Assembly: GCA_963383645.1 (NCBI GenBank)
Contig: OY726560.1
Coordinates: 71,351,109 to 71,415,108, forward strand
Direction of reading: 5' to 3'
DNA length: 64,000 bases
Source of the DNA: Muscardinus avellanarius
Lineage: Eukaryota; Chordata; Mammalia; Rodentia; Gliridae
Shown here: positions 10,867 through 23,040 of the stretch, in pieces
Layout of the letters: the number at the start of each line of letters is the position of its first letter
How positions within the stretch are numbered: position 1 is the stretch's first letter
Position numbers and translations under genes: made by a program
Notes under the pieces: model-generated
The model's input: the letters and a program-made list of their open reading frames with translations, nothing else
What the model was told of the DNA's origin: nothing
Database searches by the model: none

Positions 10867-11003
10867 AGATATCAGACATAGGAAGATTACAGGTTCCAGG
10901 CCAGCCTCTGCAATTTATTGAAACTCTGTTTCAAAATAAAAATAAAAAGGGATGAGGGTATAGTTCAGAGGTAGAAGACTCCTGAGTTCAACGCCCTGTA
11001 ACA
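10867..11003 (+). repeat. B1-ID SINE, partial
   Basis: Lacks the first part of the B1 half. It starts near 'aggaagattacaggttcc' and ends in the ID half 'gagttcaacgccctgtaac'. Confidence 0.75.
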
Positions 11004-11064
11004 ATTTTTTTCATATATCATATTGATTTATTTTCACTCAAAATTGAATAAAATATTGGGAGTG

Positions 11065-11152
11065 ATTTTTTTTTTGTAATGCTGGGGATGAAACCCAAGG
11101 CTTCACATATACTAGGCAAGCATTCTACCACTGAGCTACACTCCAGCCTAGG
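11065..11152 (-). repeat. ID-type tRNA-derived monomer, antisense
   Basis: A lone ID-like unit carrying the insert 'tactaggcaagcattctacc', an older form than the dimers' right half. No B1 half is attached. Confidence 0.7.
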
Positions 11153-11956
11153 GGGTGATAAAACACAAACATAAAATAAAATTAGGTCAATTTTATGAGG
11201 CCAGATAACATGCTAGAGACTTTGGAAAAGAGTGCCAAGGTTATGTAATGATATGCTCTCTTTTCCAGCCCTTCACAATGTATGAACATAGACTTAAAGT
11301 CACCTGCAGAGGTAAACAGCAAGAGTGGCTTTTGAAAAAAGAGCTTTCAAATATTGTCATTATTTTAAAGAAGAGGATCTGAAAGTACAATGGCATAAAA
11401 CATATTTACCTACAGACAGAACTAAGAAGTAATATGCAAAAATGGAAAGAATTGAGTGCTTCTAGGATAGAAAGGGTGATATGTTGTCTTAACGTTTTTA
11501 ATCTTGTTTTCACAGCACCTCAGAAACGTTGTTTAAAAATGGTGCAGCATCTGGTTAGAAAAGGAGAGGCAAAGTTGTCTAACTTCCCTGGTAGGGGATG
11601 CTCCCTGACTGTGACTTCTCAGCTCTGGGCATCTGGAAGCCTACAGTCAGTAGCTGTGCCCTATAAGGAATTATTATATCTAGGGATTTCAATAAATCCC
11701 TAGGAGGAAAGCAGTAACAGAAAAAAATTATACTTGATACCTCTCCGGACAAAGGCTAGAGAATAAACAGCTGACCCTTCTCTCCCCAGCTGCCCCAGAG
11801 GTTTCGTCTGTCAGTAGCTCTGAAAGAGAAAGACTGAGTCTGTTATCAGCTGTGGCCACTGAGGATGGACGTAATACCAGCTTTACTGCCCAGGTCCAGA
11901 GAACTGTCTCCAAATTCAGGGCTTCTGCAAAACTTTGGCAAAATGATCCAATACCA
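11153..11956. other. unassigned intergenic DNA
   Basis: No repeat recognised. The 89-codon frame at 11,434-11,703 resembles no family I know. Confidence 0.35.
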
Positions 11957-12136
11957 CCTTCCTCCTCTCCCAGGATTGAACCTGGGGTGCTCTACCTCTG
12001 AGCTACAACCCCTCAGCCATATTTTATTTTTATTTTGAAACAAGTTCTCAGTAAGCTGAGGCTGGCCTCGAACCTCCGATTCTCCTGTCTCAGCCTCCCA
12101 AGTACTGGGATTATAGGTGGGCGCCAACATACCTGG
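11957..12136 (-). repeat. B1-ID SINE, antisense
   Basis: Bounded by imperfect 'ccaatacc' direct repeats near 11,948 and 12,138. The linker is short ('tattttatttttattttg'). Confidence 0.85.
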
Positions 12137-13008
12137 CTCCAATACCTTCTTTAAAGGTTAGGAAAGACAGCAGCATGACTGAGCAAGACTGGCATCATGC
12201 CACTCTACTAAAGTATGTGTCTAATTCCAAATTTAAGAAAAAACAGTGCTCTTTTATCTAAAAAATTAATTGTAATAATCAGGAATAATAATAATATCTA
12301 AGTCAAAACATACCTCATGAATTAATAGAAATTTGACAGCGCAAAGACTCAAAACTGTTTGTGTTTGCCTCCCGGTCTTGCCTGTTTCTGATGACTTTAT
12401 CTGCTGTTAATCTATCTATGGCAGCAACACCTTTGGGTTTCCTTGCTCTCATTAATTTTGTCTGTCTTGTCTTTCTTTTTCTGTCCTCCTGTCTTCTTTC
12501 CTTCCTTTGTGCTCTTCCTTTCTACTTATTTATCTGTCATCTATCTGTCTGTCTGTTTCTGATCATTTCCCAACTTATCTCTTCTCCAAGAGACTAGAAA
12601 CTTAGGTTACTTCTATGACCATGTCAGTGGTTAAGGTCTGTGACAGGAAGACTGTAATTAAAATTGAGACTTGGATCTCAATTTACCCTGTATTGACTTT
12701 GATAGAGACTAGCTTTCCAAAGCCAGAATACTAAGCCAGAACTCCTTCACAAAATCACACATGATGGTAAATACATAAGAGTGTTGAGTCCCCTGGTAGA
12801 AAAGTATTAAATAAATAAAAGACGGAATTTCTTTTAACATTTTTGATATTCAGTACTTCAATCTTAGCCATACATGTTCATCTTTTTACTTTTAATAAGT
12901 AACAAAATGAAAAAGTAAAAGAGTCTAAAGACTAATTATACAACCCTTGGATACTATGTCTCACTATTCTACAATCTTTAATTTCTGAGTTAAAAAGATG
13001 AAGTAAGT
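12137..13008. other. unassigned intergenic DNA with pyrimidine-rich patch
   Basis: A T/C-rich patch at 12,455-12,580 ends in '(tctg)' repeats. No gene or old repeat recognised. Confidence 0.4.
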
Positions 13009-13203
13009 AGGCATGGGGGCACACCCTTGTAATCCCAGAATTTGGGAGACTGAAACAGAAGAATCATGGGGTTTGCAGGCAGCCTCAGCAATTAAGCAGG
13101 ATGCTCAGCAGTTTGGCAAGACCCTGTTTCAAAATAAAATAGGGCTGAGGGGTAGCTCAGAAGTAGAATGCACCTCTACCTCTGGATTCAATCCCTATTT
13201 CTC
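13009..13203 (+). repeat. B1-ID SINE, diverged
   Basis: Both halves are present. The ID half carries a short internal duplication ('cacctctacctctgg'). Confidence 0.85.
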
Positions 13204-13301
13204 CCTCTGTTAAATACACACAAAAGATGAACTAGCCAAATAAAGGGTAAAAGATTTTTGAGACTGGTAAACTAAAAATTTGGGAAAAAAAATCCAGGGG
13301 A

Positions 13302-13535
13302 GAGCTCTGTGTGGTAGCAAATGCTTATAATCCCAGTACTTGAGAAACTGAGAGATAAGGATTGTAGGTTTGCAGCCAGCCTCAGCAACTTAACCAGGCC
13401 CTCTGCAACTTGGTAAGATCCTGTTACAAAATAAAAAATAAAATCAGGCTCGTGATGTAGCCCAGAAGTAGCATGCCCCTAGGTTCAATTCCCAGTACCA
13501 AAACAAGCAAATAAAAAACAAACAAACAAACAAAA
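13302..13535 (+). repeat. B1-ID SINE, diverged
   Basis: Second sense copy 100 bp after the previous one. The A-tail has become an 'acaaacaaac' repeat. Confidence 0.85.
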
Positions 13536-14003
13536 ACCACAAAACTTAGAAGAGGCATTATAGTAAAGGGCCTCCTGAAAAGAAAAAATAAAGGCAAACA
13601 TTAAGTGTAAAAATAAATGATTCATGGGGCAAGGAAAAGGAAAGTTACTGAAAAAGAAATAAGGAGATGATGACAAAACAATTGAGGGCAGATTTCTCAT
13701 GAGAAAAGTCCCTGAAAATAGGTCACTTGTGACATGATCCTGAAAAAGCAGTGTTTTAGTCAACAGATTCTCTCACATGGAATTATCTTGTAGTAACATA
13801 GAGTATTCTAGCTTTTAATGAGCGAGACTGCTTTTCCTTGGGATGACTTCATTAAGGCTGGCTTATAATAACAAATAATTTCAATAGCTTTTTTCCACTA
13901 AATGAATTAATTTTATGTAATTGAACTCTATTTCAAAAGCAATAATCTCAAATTATATTCAAAATTACTTCTAATGAATAATGCTTTTTAAAAGTGGGTC
14001 TCC
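13536..14003. other. unassigned intergenic DNA
   Basis: No recognisable feature apart from the first copy of the next SINE's target-site duplication at the right edge. Confidence 0.35.
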
Positions 14004-14200
14004 GCCGGGCGTGGTGGCGCACGCCTGTAATCCCCGCGCTTGGGAGGCGGAGACAGGAGGATCGCACAGGTTCGAAGCCAGCCTCATTGGCTTAGGAAAC
14101 CCTGTTTCCAAATAAAAATATAAAAAATAGGTCTGGGAGTGTAGCCCGGAGGTAGAAGGGTTTCCAGGAACCCCAGTACCAAAAAAAAAAAAAAAAAAAA
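14004..14200 (+). repeat. young CpG-rich B1-ID SINE
   Basis: Near-intact copy of the CpG-rich subfamily ('gccgggcgtggtggcgcacg', 'tagcccggaggtagaagggt') with a 20-base A-tail. Flanked by 'gtgggtct' (13,994-14,001 and 14,201-14,208). Confidence 0.93.
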
Positions 14201-14245
14201 GTGGGTCTTCTGCAAGCTATATATTTTTAATCTTTCTTCCTATAG

Positions 14246-14434
14246 TTTTGGTACTGCGTTTGAACCCAGGGTCATTCTGTTACACTCCCAGATCTTTTTA
14301 TGTTTTATTTTGAAACAGAGCTTAGTAATTTGCTGAGGATCTTGCTAAATTGCTGAGGCTGGACTCAAACCTGTGATCCTCTTGTCTTAGTCTCCCAAGT
14401 ACTGGAATTATAGATGTTTGTCACCATGCCTGGC
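14246..14434 (-). repeat. B1-ID SINE, antisense
   Basis: Only 45 bp after the young copy at 14,004, in the opposite orientation, so the two form an inverted SINE pair. Confidence 0.88.
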
Positions 14435-15004
14435 ACCAGCTATATCTTAAATGGACAAAATGTAAATAAAATCAAAAAGTAAAACTTTCAAAATCCAAAC
14501 AAAGTGAATTTTAGAGGCAGAGAACAGAACATAGTAATGCTTTCTCACTAAAACCAAACCAAAACAAAGCCCTCTTAGAAAAATTGAAGGCCATGAAAGT
14601 ACAGGTCTGGAAAATCAGCATTGGAACAAATTCCCACCAGTAGAGAGGTGATTACTCTTGAAAATTTGCTGCATTATTTCTACAAGGTTACATTTTGAAA
14701 GACAGTTTCTAAAGTGTACTGATCTTCATTGCTTCACTGGCCTAAAGACAGTCAAGGTGAAAACAGGTGCCCTGATCTGCCATTATCATCTTAATGACTA
14801 TTATCAGCAATACTGCAATTCTTTCCCTGAAGCAAAAAGGAAACAAGTTTGGCTTGTAAAGCAGGTCTTAGAGGTTTCTTAGGGCCATAATTGGACTCTG
14901 AAATGTCAAAATATGGCAGCTGGACATTTGCTGCTCAGCAGCCTAGTTTAGAAAGATGGCTTGTATTTAGCTTTTTATGTCCAATTTAAATAATGTTAGA
15001 GAAA
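14435..15004. other. unassigned intergenic DNA
   Basis: No repeat recognised. The 74-codon frame at 14,658-14,882 matches no family I know. Confidence 0.35.
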
Positions 15005-15172
15005 ACAGTCTTGTGTGGTCTTGAGCAATTTGCTAAACCTTTGAGGCTTGTTTTCTCATCTATAAAACATGAATTAAAATACCTACCTCATTGGGTGGTT
15101 GTGAGAAATAAATGAAATAATGTTTACAAAGCACTTAACAAAATGCCTAGCATATGGAAATGGCTTCAATGA
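15005..15172 (+). repeat. MIR SINE
   Basis: Good match in order: 'cttgagcaatttgctaaacc', 'ttttctcatctataaaacat', 'acctacctcattgggtggtt' and 'aaatgcctagcatatggaaa'. Confidence 0.85.
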
Positions 15173-15504
15173 GTGGAAACAAGAGTATGTGAATAATTGA
15201 ATTTAACCACCTCTCCTCAGGGACTTTCCTTGAGAACAGTTTGGGGCAGATGTCTGCTCTAAGTCAGGGAGAGAATCCCAGAGAACAGAGCCAGGGTGTG
15301 GCTGGGACCATGACAGATCTGACTCAATCATATAATAGGGGCAGCAATACTTACATAGGAGCAAGAAAAAGTTGGGAAGAAAAGTTCATAATGAATAATT
15401 TTAGAGCCTATGAACTACCATTTGATAGAGGTTTCTGGAAGTATTTTAATTATGGATTTCTGGCAACTTTTAAAGCTGGAAGGAAACCAAGAGATACCTT
15501 AGCC

Positions 15505-15620
15505 AATCTCATTTTACACACACAGAAATGGGTGGAGAAAGGGACAACTTTTCTAAAACTGCATGATTAGTGACAACACTGGGACTCAGAACTGTTGCCT
15601 TCCATTTCAGTGCTTTCTTT
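15505..15620 (-). repeat. MIR SINE remnant, antisense
   Basis: 'cattttacacacacagaaat' and 'aaactgcatgattagtgaca' followed by 'actgggactcagaactgttg' correspond to the reverse complement of the MIR 5' half. Confidence 0.6.
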
Positions 15621-16312
15621 CCCATGATTTGACACCTTCTGTCACGTAAAGATGACCAAGTCTTGATGAGAGATTAGGGAATGTTCAAAGGAATGTTTGC
15701 TATTAGGAAGGAGCAGGAAGAAAAGCGGAAGGCTAGGTAAATCTGGTTCATTTCTTTAGTTTTCCCTCATGTTAATAGAAAGTCAAGAGCAAAACAAAAA
15801 TATTTCCATGTGAATGTACGACGGATTTAAGTGCTAACCTTGTAATAATTTCATTTAGGCATAAACTATATAAATTTCAGAATAATTTAATATCTAAAAC
15901 ATTTTAGGAACAGCTATCAAAATATATCCATAATACTAAACAATAAGAAATTTATTTCAATTTTTAAACCATAAATGTAAGCAACTTTACAGAAAAAAAG
16001 CTAATAGATGTTAAATTCTTTTATTACTTGAAATTAACTTCGAATCTTTATCAACATACAAAATACACTTGGGGTCATAATGTATAATGTATATTTTCCT
16101 TATTTTTTTCACATGTTAAATTTCATGAATCAACTCATTATATATACCTGTCAGTTTTAGTGACTACATTGTTAGAGCTTAATTAATGTTACCTTGTTCC
16201 TTGTTGTTTCTTGCTTTCTATTATCATTAAGAGTGCAAATATAAACATTTTTGTTTAAATATCCTCTATTCCATGGCCATTTTCAGAGTTATTTCCTTGA
16301 AATCTATTCTTC
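15621..16312. other. unassigned AT-rich intergenic DNA
   Basis: No recognisable feature. Confidence 0.35.
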
Positions 16313-16410
16313 AGCTGGCATGGTGGCCAATCCCTATAATCCCTGTACTTGGAGGGCTGAGATAGGAGGATTGCAAGTTCCATGTCCATCCTGGGCAACT
16401 TTGCACCAAA
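16313..16410 (+). repeat. B1-type left half only
   Basis: 'agctggcatggtggccaatc' to 'catcctgggcaacttt' matches the B1 half. The ID half is missing, and L1 sequence follows directly. Confidence 0.75.
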
Positions 16411-16914
16411 ACCATGGAATTACTTTGGTATAAATTTAACAAAATGCATACAGATCTACGAATAATATTACAAAACTCTGATAAGAGATCCAGGAAAACC
16501 CAAATAAATGGAGAAGTGCTCCATACACATGAATAGGAAGAGTCAACACTGCCTTGATTATCTATTCCTCCCAACTTGATCTAGCCTCAGTGTAATCCTA
16601 CTCAAAACTCCAGCACTTTTATTTTGTAGATATCAGCAGCTGATTTTCAGTTGGTATAGGAAGGCAAAAGACACAAATAGCCAATACAGTGTTAAAGGAA
16701 AACCGAGTGGAAGAGTTGACACTACCTGACTTCAAGCTGATCACAAAGCTACAGTTCCAAGACAATGGAGAATCAGTAGAAGAATAGACAGATCAATATA
16801 ACAGAATAATGAGTTCAGAAATAGATTCATATGAATATTGTCAACTGTTCTTTGACAAAAGACAAAGGGGAAGAGATATTCTTCTGAACACATGGTGTTA
16901 GAAATAGACATCTG

Positions 16915-17140
16915 AGCCAGGCGTGGTGGCACACGCTTGTAATCCCAGCATTCAGGAGGCTGAGACTAGAGGATCGCGGTTTGTGGACAGCCTCAGCTAC
17001 TTAGTGAGGCCTTCTACCACTTAGTGAGATCCTGTTTCAAAATAAAGAATAAAAAATAGGGCAGGGGGTGTAGCTCAGAGGTCAAATGTCCCTGGGTTCC
17101 ATCCCCAGACCCGAAAAAAAAAAAAGAAGAAAAAAAAGAA
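16915..17140 (+). repeat. B1-ID SINE inside L1
   Basis: Flanked by near-perfect repeats 'gaaatagacatctg' (16,901-16,914) and 'gaaatggacatctg' just after the tail. Confidence 0.92.
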
Positions 17141-17160
17141 AGAAATGGACATCTGTATGA

Positions 17161-17164
17161 AAAA

Positions 17165-17224
<60 letters not shown>

Positions 17225-17226
17225 AA
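17161..17226. repeat. (AAAG)n microsatellite
   Basis: About 16 units of a purine tetranucleotide between two SINEs. Confidence 0.95.
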
Positions 17227-17236
17227 CGTAAATCTA

Positions 17237-17439
17237 AGCCCAGCATACCTGTAATCCTAGGATTTGGGAGGCTGAGACAGGAGGATCATAGGTTTGAGGC
17301 CAGCCTCAGCAATTTAGCAAGTCCCTCAGTACCTGAGCAAGACCCTGTTTTAAAATAAAAAATTAAAAAATAGGGCTGGAAGTGTAGTTCAGAGGTAGAA
17401 TCCCCCCCCCCTACATTCAATCATCAGTACCATAAAAAA
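17237..17439 (+). repeat. B1-ID SINE inside L1
   Basis: Carries a C9-10 run (17,402-17,411) in its ID half. Flanked by 'taaatctaa'/'tgaatctaa'. Confidence 0.9.
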
Positions 17440-17585
17440 GTGAATCTAAATACAGACTATACCCTTCACAAAAATTAATTCAAAATAGACCACAGACCTA
17501 ATATAAATTGAAAACTACAAAACTCCTAGAAGATAACAACAAAGGAGAAAATCTAAATAACCTTGTAATTGGCAATGACTTTTTA

Positions 17586-17804
17586 TTTTTTTATTTTTTA
17601 TTTTTTTGGTGGTACTGGGTGTGGAACCCAGAGGCTTTCTGCCCCCGGGCTATACTCCCAGACCTTTTTTATATTTTATTTGGAAACAGGGTCTCACTAA
17701 GTTGCTGAAAGCCTAAGTAGCTGAGGCTGGCTTCAAACCCGTGCGATCCTCCTGTCTCAGCCTCCCAAGCGCGGGGATTACAAGCGTGCGCCACCACGCC
17801 CAGT
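17586..17804 (-). repeat. B1-ID SINE, antisense, inside L1
   Basis: Target-site duplication 'caatgacttttta' is visible at 17,573-17,585 and 17,807-17,819. Confidence 0.93.
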
Positions 17805-18114
17805 GTCAATGACTTTTTAGATACAATGCAATGCCAAATGCATGATTCATGAAAGAAAAATACAGAAGCTGGGCTTCATTACAATTAAAAACTTTTTAAA
17901 GACAATATTAAGAGAATAAAAAAATTACAGAGTAAAAAAAAAATCTTTGCAAAACACATATCTGATAGTGGATTGGTATCCAAAAACTATAAAGAACTCT
18001 TAAAGTTCAACTCAATAAAGAAAATAACCAATTGTAACTGATAAAAGATCTGATCAAATATCTCACCAAAGAAAATGTAAAGAGGTAATCAATCATATGA
18101 AAAAATATTACATG

Positions 18115-18294
18115 GACCAGGCATTTACCTGTCCCAGGACTTGGGAGGCTGAGACAGGATGGGCTAAAACTCAACATTAGCCTCAGCAACTTAGTGAGAC
18201 CCTATTTCAAAATCGAAAAATTAAAAATTAAAATAATAAGGGCGAGGGTATAGCTCCATGGCAGATATCTCTAGGTTCAATCACAAGTACCACA
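18115..18294 (+). repeat. B1-ID SINE inside L1, diverged
   Basis: B1 half shortened near 'cctgtcccaggacttgg'. The ID half ends 'ttcaatcacaagtacc'. Confidence 0.82.
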
Positions 18295-18565
18295 TACACA
18301 CAAAATATTCCACATCATTCGTTATTAGGGAATTTTAAATTCAAGCAACAATGTGATGCCATTATATTCCTATTATAATTTAAATTCCAAAACACACACA
18401 ATACCAAATACAGTGAAGACGGGAGGCAACAAAAATTCTCCTTCATTGTTGTAGATGGAAATGCAAAATTATACTGCTACTATGATAGATAATATGGCAA
18501 TGTCTTACAAAACAAAACTAAAATACTTATACTTTTACAATACAACCCAGCAATGGTGCTCCTTG

Positions 18566-18817
18566 TTTTTTTTTTTTTTTTGGTTTTTTTTTTGTTGTTG
18601 TTTTTGTGGTACTGGGGTTGAACCCAGGATCTTTTCTACCTCCGGGCTATACTCCCAGACCTATTTTATATTTTATTTGGAAACAGAGTCTCACTGAGGT
18701 GCTGAAAGCCTCACTAAGTAGCTGAGGGTGGCTTCGAAACTGTGCGATCCTCCTGTCGATCCTCCTGTCTCTGCAACCCAAGCACAGGGATTACAAGCGT
18801 GCGCCACAACACCCAGC
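18566..18817 (-). repeat. B1-ID SINE, antisense, with internal 12-bp duplication
   Basis: Inserted in L1 with flanking 'tgctccttg' repeats. The 12-mer 'cgatcctcctgt' is repeated in tandem in the B1 half (near 18,746-18,769). The T-rich tail is long and interrupted. Confidence 0.9.
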
Positions 18818-19420
18818 TGCTCCTTGGTATTTATCCAAATGAATTGAAAGCTTATGTTCGCCAAAGTAGCTTCCTGTAAATGTTTATGGTAGTTTTATTC
18901 ATAATTGCCCAAACTTAGAAGCAACCAGGATATTAAATAAGTGAATTAATAAACAAATACGGAATGACCATACAATGGAATGCCACTCATTGCTAAAAAT
19001 AAATGAACTGTGAAGGCAGAAAAAATATGGAGGAAAGCTAAATGCATATTACTATAAAAGAAGTCATTTGGAAAAGGCTCTATGATTCCAACTACATGAC
19101 ATTCTGAAGAAGGCAAAACTAGGAAGACAGTAAAAGGATCAGTATTTGTCAGGAGTTAAGAGCAAGGGAAAGAAGAATGGATAGGTGAAGAACAAGAAGT
19201 TCTTAGAGCAGTGAAACTACTCTGGATGATTCTGTATTGTGGGCATATGTTATCATATATTTATCAAAATCCAAAAAATGTGCAAAGAGTGAACCCTGAT
19301 GTAAACTATGGACTTTGGTTAATAGTCCATCAAACTGCTTCATCAGTTATAACAAATGTACTTCAGTAATGTGGTATGTTAACATAAGGAAACTAGAGGG
19401 CTATCAAGTATGTGCATGTA

Positions 19421-19711
19421 TGTCACTGTTAACATGATTTACATTATGATGTGAAACTGCACCCACAAAAGTATATTAAAAATATATATACAGGAAGCTA
19501 TGAGTGTGAGTGTGTGCATGAGTGTGCACATGCATGTGCACCTGGGGAAGGGTGACATTTATAAGAACTCTGTACTTCATGTTTTTTCTGTACATGTGAA
19601 ATTGCCCCAGAATTAGAATAGTAAAAAGATTATATTCAATAACAAAAATATTATTTTGGACCTCAAAGAGCTTATATTTATGAGTTATATCTAGCAATAT
19701 TTGCCATATTA
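19421..19711. other. unassigned intergenic DNA
   Basis: Possibly residual L1 3' sequence. A short TG-rich patch lies at 19,503-19,535. Confidence 0.35.
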
Positions 19712-19729
19712 AAAAAATTGACATTTTGA

Positions 19730-19934
19730 GCCGGGCATGGTGGCACATGCTTGTAATCCCAGTACTTGGGGCTAAGACAGGAGGATCTCACGTTCCCAGC
19801 CAGCCTCAGCTACTTAATGAGGCCTTCCACAACTTAGTGAGACCCTGTTACAAAATAAAAGAATAAAAAATAGGGCTTGGAGTGTAATTTGGAGGTAGAA
19901 TGCTCCTGGGCTCAATCCCTAGTATCACACACAC
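19730..19934 (+). repeat. B1-ID SINE
   Basis: The 16-bp duplication 'aaaaaattgacatttt' flanks it at 19,712-19,727 and 19,935-19,950. Confidence 0.93.
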
Positions 19935-19950
19935 AAAAAATTGACATTTT

Positions 19951-20984
19951 AGGAAGATTTATTTAGGCATAACTATAATGTATATTACATGTTGAAATAA
20001 ATTATATGTTCTGTGAAAAATAATTATATTTCCAAAATAAGAAATATTGAAAAGAGTTGCACTACTTTACAGTTCTGCAAATCTTTTAAATTTTACTATC
20101 TTACTTAGGAGGATACAGCTAGGCGTTCATGTCTGTCTTTGCATTAAAACTGTTATATTGTTGGATTTGAAGCATGTGAGAAAATCAACTTTACTTGTAT
20201 GCACATTTGGAAAAGGGGTCAGTATTTTAACAGTCTTTGTATACAGTTGTAGATATTCTTTGATGTGACACCCAAATTCAACAAATGATAATTTCTTAAA
20301 GCTTAGTGAATTGTGGAATGTAAACTGCTATCAGTGAATTTTTTTGCACTCTGCTACATTTAAAGTCCACTGGCCCCTTTGAAATTTGAATGGAGCTTCG
20401 ATGCCATATTTTTGCAAACTATGCATTAGTTGTTCAGAAAATATTCATTTTATTTTTCAGATTTTCCAAATGTTGATGTAATATATTATACAATATAAAT
20501 TATATCCTTCAATACAAACACCAATCTCATTTAGAAACTATAATGACTGAACTCACAAGTAGTGGATCATGTTTTTCAATTTCTACTATCTACTTGAAAA
20601 TTTGAATTAATCATGGACAGAAAATATTGTCAGGTGCTTACCTTGAAATGATAGGCTCGTTTATTTCATTTTTAGAGAAAATGTCTGTTAAAGACCCAAC
20701 TGTTAATAACCACAGTTTGTCTGCCAGTCATTCTTTCAAATGAAACTGTGTTTCATGAAAAACGCAGCTGCTTCCGCTCCTACAGCAAACAATGACACAA
20801 GTGTTTTCCTTGAGACAACTATGGAATGACACAAGGGCTTTACGCACACTTCCTACTTCATCACACAGTACATTAAGAACTGGACTCAAGAGCTGATGTG
20901 CAGTAAAATTATTATTTTTTTCCTTCAAAGACACACTAGAAGTGGCACTTTTGAAATGTGATAGTAGTAAAAACCCCAATGACT
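19951..20984. other. unassigned AT-rich intergenic DNA
   Basis: About 1 kb with no recognised repeat. The 83-codon - strand frame at 20,728-20,979 matches no family I can name. Confidence 0.35.
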
Positions 20985-21178
20985 AGAAGTACGGTTTGTT
21001 CTGTGTTAAGGCATCAGCAGTTTTACTGATCATTTCTTTTATGGCATTATTGTAAATGTCAACATAATGAAAAGGCAAACATCTTTGTATTCTTATGAAA
21101 ATAGTTTTGATTTGTAGACTCCCTCCCTTGAAGGGGACACCATGGACCAGAGCACAGTGTGAGAACCCCTGAACCACA
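20985..21178 (+). mobile_element. possible hAT-Charlie/MER-type fragment
   Basis: 'gaaaatagttttgatttgta' followed by 'gacaccatggaccagagcac' and an 'agtgtgagaacccctg' end resembles the terminal part of non-autonomous hAT (MER-type) elements. No transposase is seen. Confidence 0.4.
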
Positions 21179-21799
21179 CTGTATTAATAATGATAGAATG
21201 AATCTAATTGCTACCATTTATATACAGACATATCTGTAGTTCCCTTACATGTACTAATGCTCATTTCTTACTAATCAATTTATTTGACAAATATTTGTGT
21301 GTGTTCTGTGTATTCAATTAACCCAGGAAATGGATGTTGTGCACAGAGAGCACAAAAGTTATTGAGAAGATGAATATTTTTTAAAATTAGAAACAAAAAA
21401 TCTGAAATTTTCATAATATATGATATAGTTTAAACTAAAAAGTTTAAAACAAAGTACCTAAGATAATTAGAAAAGAATGCTTTTAACAAGAAGTAGGAAA
21501 TAAAGCATTATACATTTATGATGTATTTGAGTCATAAACAAATAGACTGATGATTTAATTGTTGGCTATTTTGTTCATTAAGTGGAAACTTGACAGAAAA
21601 AAATTATAAAGAAGAGGTGCTTAAACTCTGAAATTGAGAGCAGATAATAAAGATTTGTGGTTAAGTGGAAAGCTGAAGATATATTTCAAGAACAGAATTT
21701 GAACATTTTGTTAGTTTTAAATGTACTCATTATTGTATTAGATACTACAGTAGATACTACAGTACAAGGTGCGTAAATAACAACTGAGAAAAAAAGATG
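21179..21799. other. unassigned AT-rich intergenic DNA
   Basis: Contains a tandem 13-mer 'tagatactacag(t)' at 21,740-21,763. Nothing else recognised. Confidence 0.35.
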
Positions 21800-22170
21800 A
21801 GTGAGATAACATGTTGCTTAGGATGGATCTTGAATGTTCCTCAAATTAAGTATTACAAGTGTGGTCTACAAGGTGGAACTTTTGGGAGGTAGTGAAACCT
21901 TTAAGAGGCAGGACCTAGTTGGAGTCTTTATGTCATTGGGCATCCCCTTGAAGGGGATTGTGAGACTCTGGTCTCTTTCTCTTCCTCTTTTTGCTTTCTG
22001 GTTGTGAAGTAAACAGCTTTGTTCTGCCAGGCATTCTTGGCACAGGCTGAGATCAATGGTACCAACTGGCTGTGAATTAGAAACTCCAAAATTGTGAGCC
22101 CAAATAAGCATGTCCATTTTATAAGTTGATCACATCAGTATGTTATAGTAACAAATCTAATAAAATTTGT
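21800..22170 (+). mobile_element. MaLR-type LTR, sense
   Basis: Matches the second half of ERVL-MaLR LTRs in order: 'ttgggaggtagtgaaacctt', 'ggcatccccttgaagggga', 'tttctggttgtgaagtaaac' and 'aaattgtgagcccaaataag'. It is followed by MaLR-like internal sequence. Confidence 0.65.
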
Positions 22171-23040
22171 TGCTGAGAAGTTGGGTTGTTGACCATAGTT
22201 ATCCCTGAGATGATGTGGAGGAAGCTTTGGAATTGGTTTATGAAAGATTAGAAAAGTTTGGAGCAGGCTGGAGAAAGCCTAAGTACACTATTAACAAACC
22301 TTAAAGGCTGATTCTGGTGAGGGCTCAGAAGACCAGAATGCAAATAGAAATGTAGAGAGTAAAGGCTGTGCTGAGCCAGGCGTGGTGGCGCATGCTTGTA
22401 ATCCCCGGGCTTGGGAGGCGGAGACAGGAGGATGGCGCAGGTTCAAATTTTAAAAAAAAGTATAAAAATTTTTTTAAGTATTTAAAAAAAGTATAAAATA
22501 TTTTTTAAAAGTATAAAAATAGGTCTGGGAGTGTAGCCCGGAGGTAGAAGGGTTTCCAGGAACCCCAGTATCACCACCAAAAAAAAAAAAAAAAAAAAAA
22601 AAAGGCTGTGCTGATGAGATTTCAGATGGAAATAAGAGCTCTATCAGACTCTGAGACTTTGTGTGAGGGTATTTAAAGGTAATGAACTTGATGGAGAAAA
22701 TTTGAAGGCAGCATAGTAATTAGTCAGGAGTAGAAAAAGCAGGAGCACGAGGAGCAGAGAGAAAAATAATTTGAAAAGTTTGCATCTTGTTCCCAGATTC
22801 AGAGATGTAGAAATGTAGATTTGTTTAAAAGATAAAGACTTACCAGGATAGAAACATTTCAGAAGAAAGCCTCAAGTGCCCTGCCCATTCAGGGTTGCCC
22901 AGGGAATCATTTCCTCCTGATTTGTTTCCTCCTATTCAGCTGGCAAAACACCCAGAAGCCGTTGCAGCCATGTTTTGAATGGGCCAAGGTAGAGTTGGTC
23001 TGGTGGCAGGCCTTGACATGGTCCACATAATTCTATTTTT
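22171..23040 (+). mobile_element. MaLR internal-region remnant
   Basis: 'gatgtggaggaagctttgga', 'agtttggagcaggctggaga' and 'ggtgagggctcagaagacc' are typical of the non-coding internal region of MaLR elements. A young SINE splits it at 22,375. No gag, pol or env frame is present. Confidence 0.55.
22375..22600 (+). repeat. B1-ID SINE with expanded internal linker
   Basis: CpG-rich subfamily member with a 14-bp duplication 'aaaggctgtgctga' (22,361-22,374; 22,601-22,614). The end of the B1 half is replaced by iterations of an 'aaaagtataaaaattttt'-like motif (22,448-22,520). Confidence 0.92.

Larger units (their letters stand above)
16425..19420 (+). repeat. LINE-1 ORF2 end plus 3' UTR, sense, broken by five SINEs
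   Basis: Between SINEs the + strand runs in order through the L1 ORF2 C-terminal region: 'ttcagttggtataggaag' (16,648), 'gactatacccttcacaaaaa' (17,455), 'aactataaagaactcttaaa' (17,987), 'ataatatggcaatgtcttac' (18,490) and 'ggaatgccactcattgctaa' (18,978). A long 3' UTR follows. Frames are closed by stops and SINEs. It is an old L1M-type copy with about 1.9 kb of L1 sequence left. Confidence 0.8.

Noticed and set aside
17040..17115. tRNA-like A- and B-box sequences in many places
   Set aside because: They are the ID halves of SINEs. No complete cloverleaf tRNA gene was seen.
20728..21177. Two adjacent - strand frames that might belong to a domesticated transposase
   Set aside because: Resemblance to hAT-type proteins was too weak; only the hAT-like end at 20,985-21,178 is listed, at low confidence.
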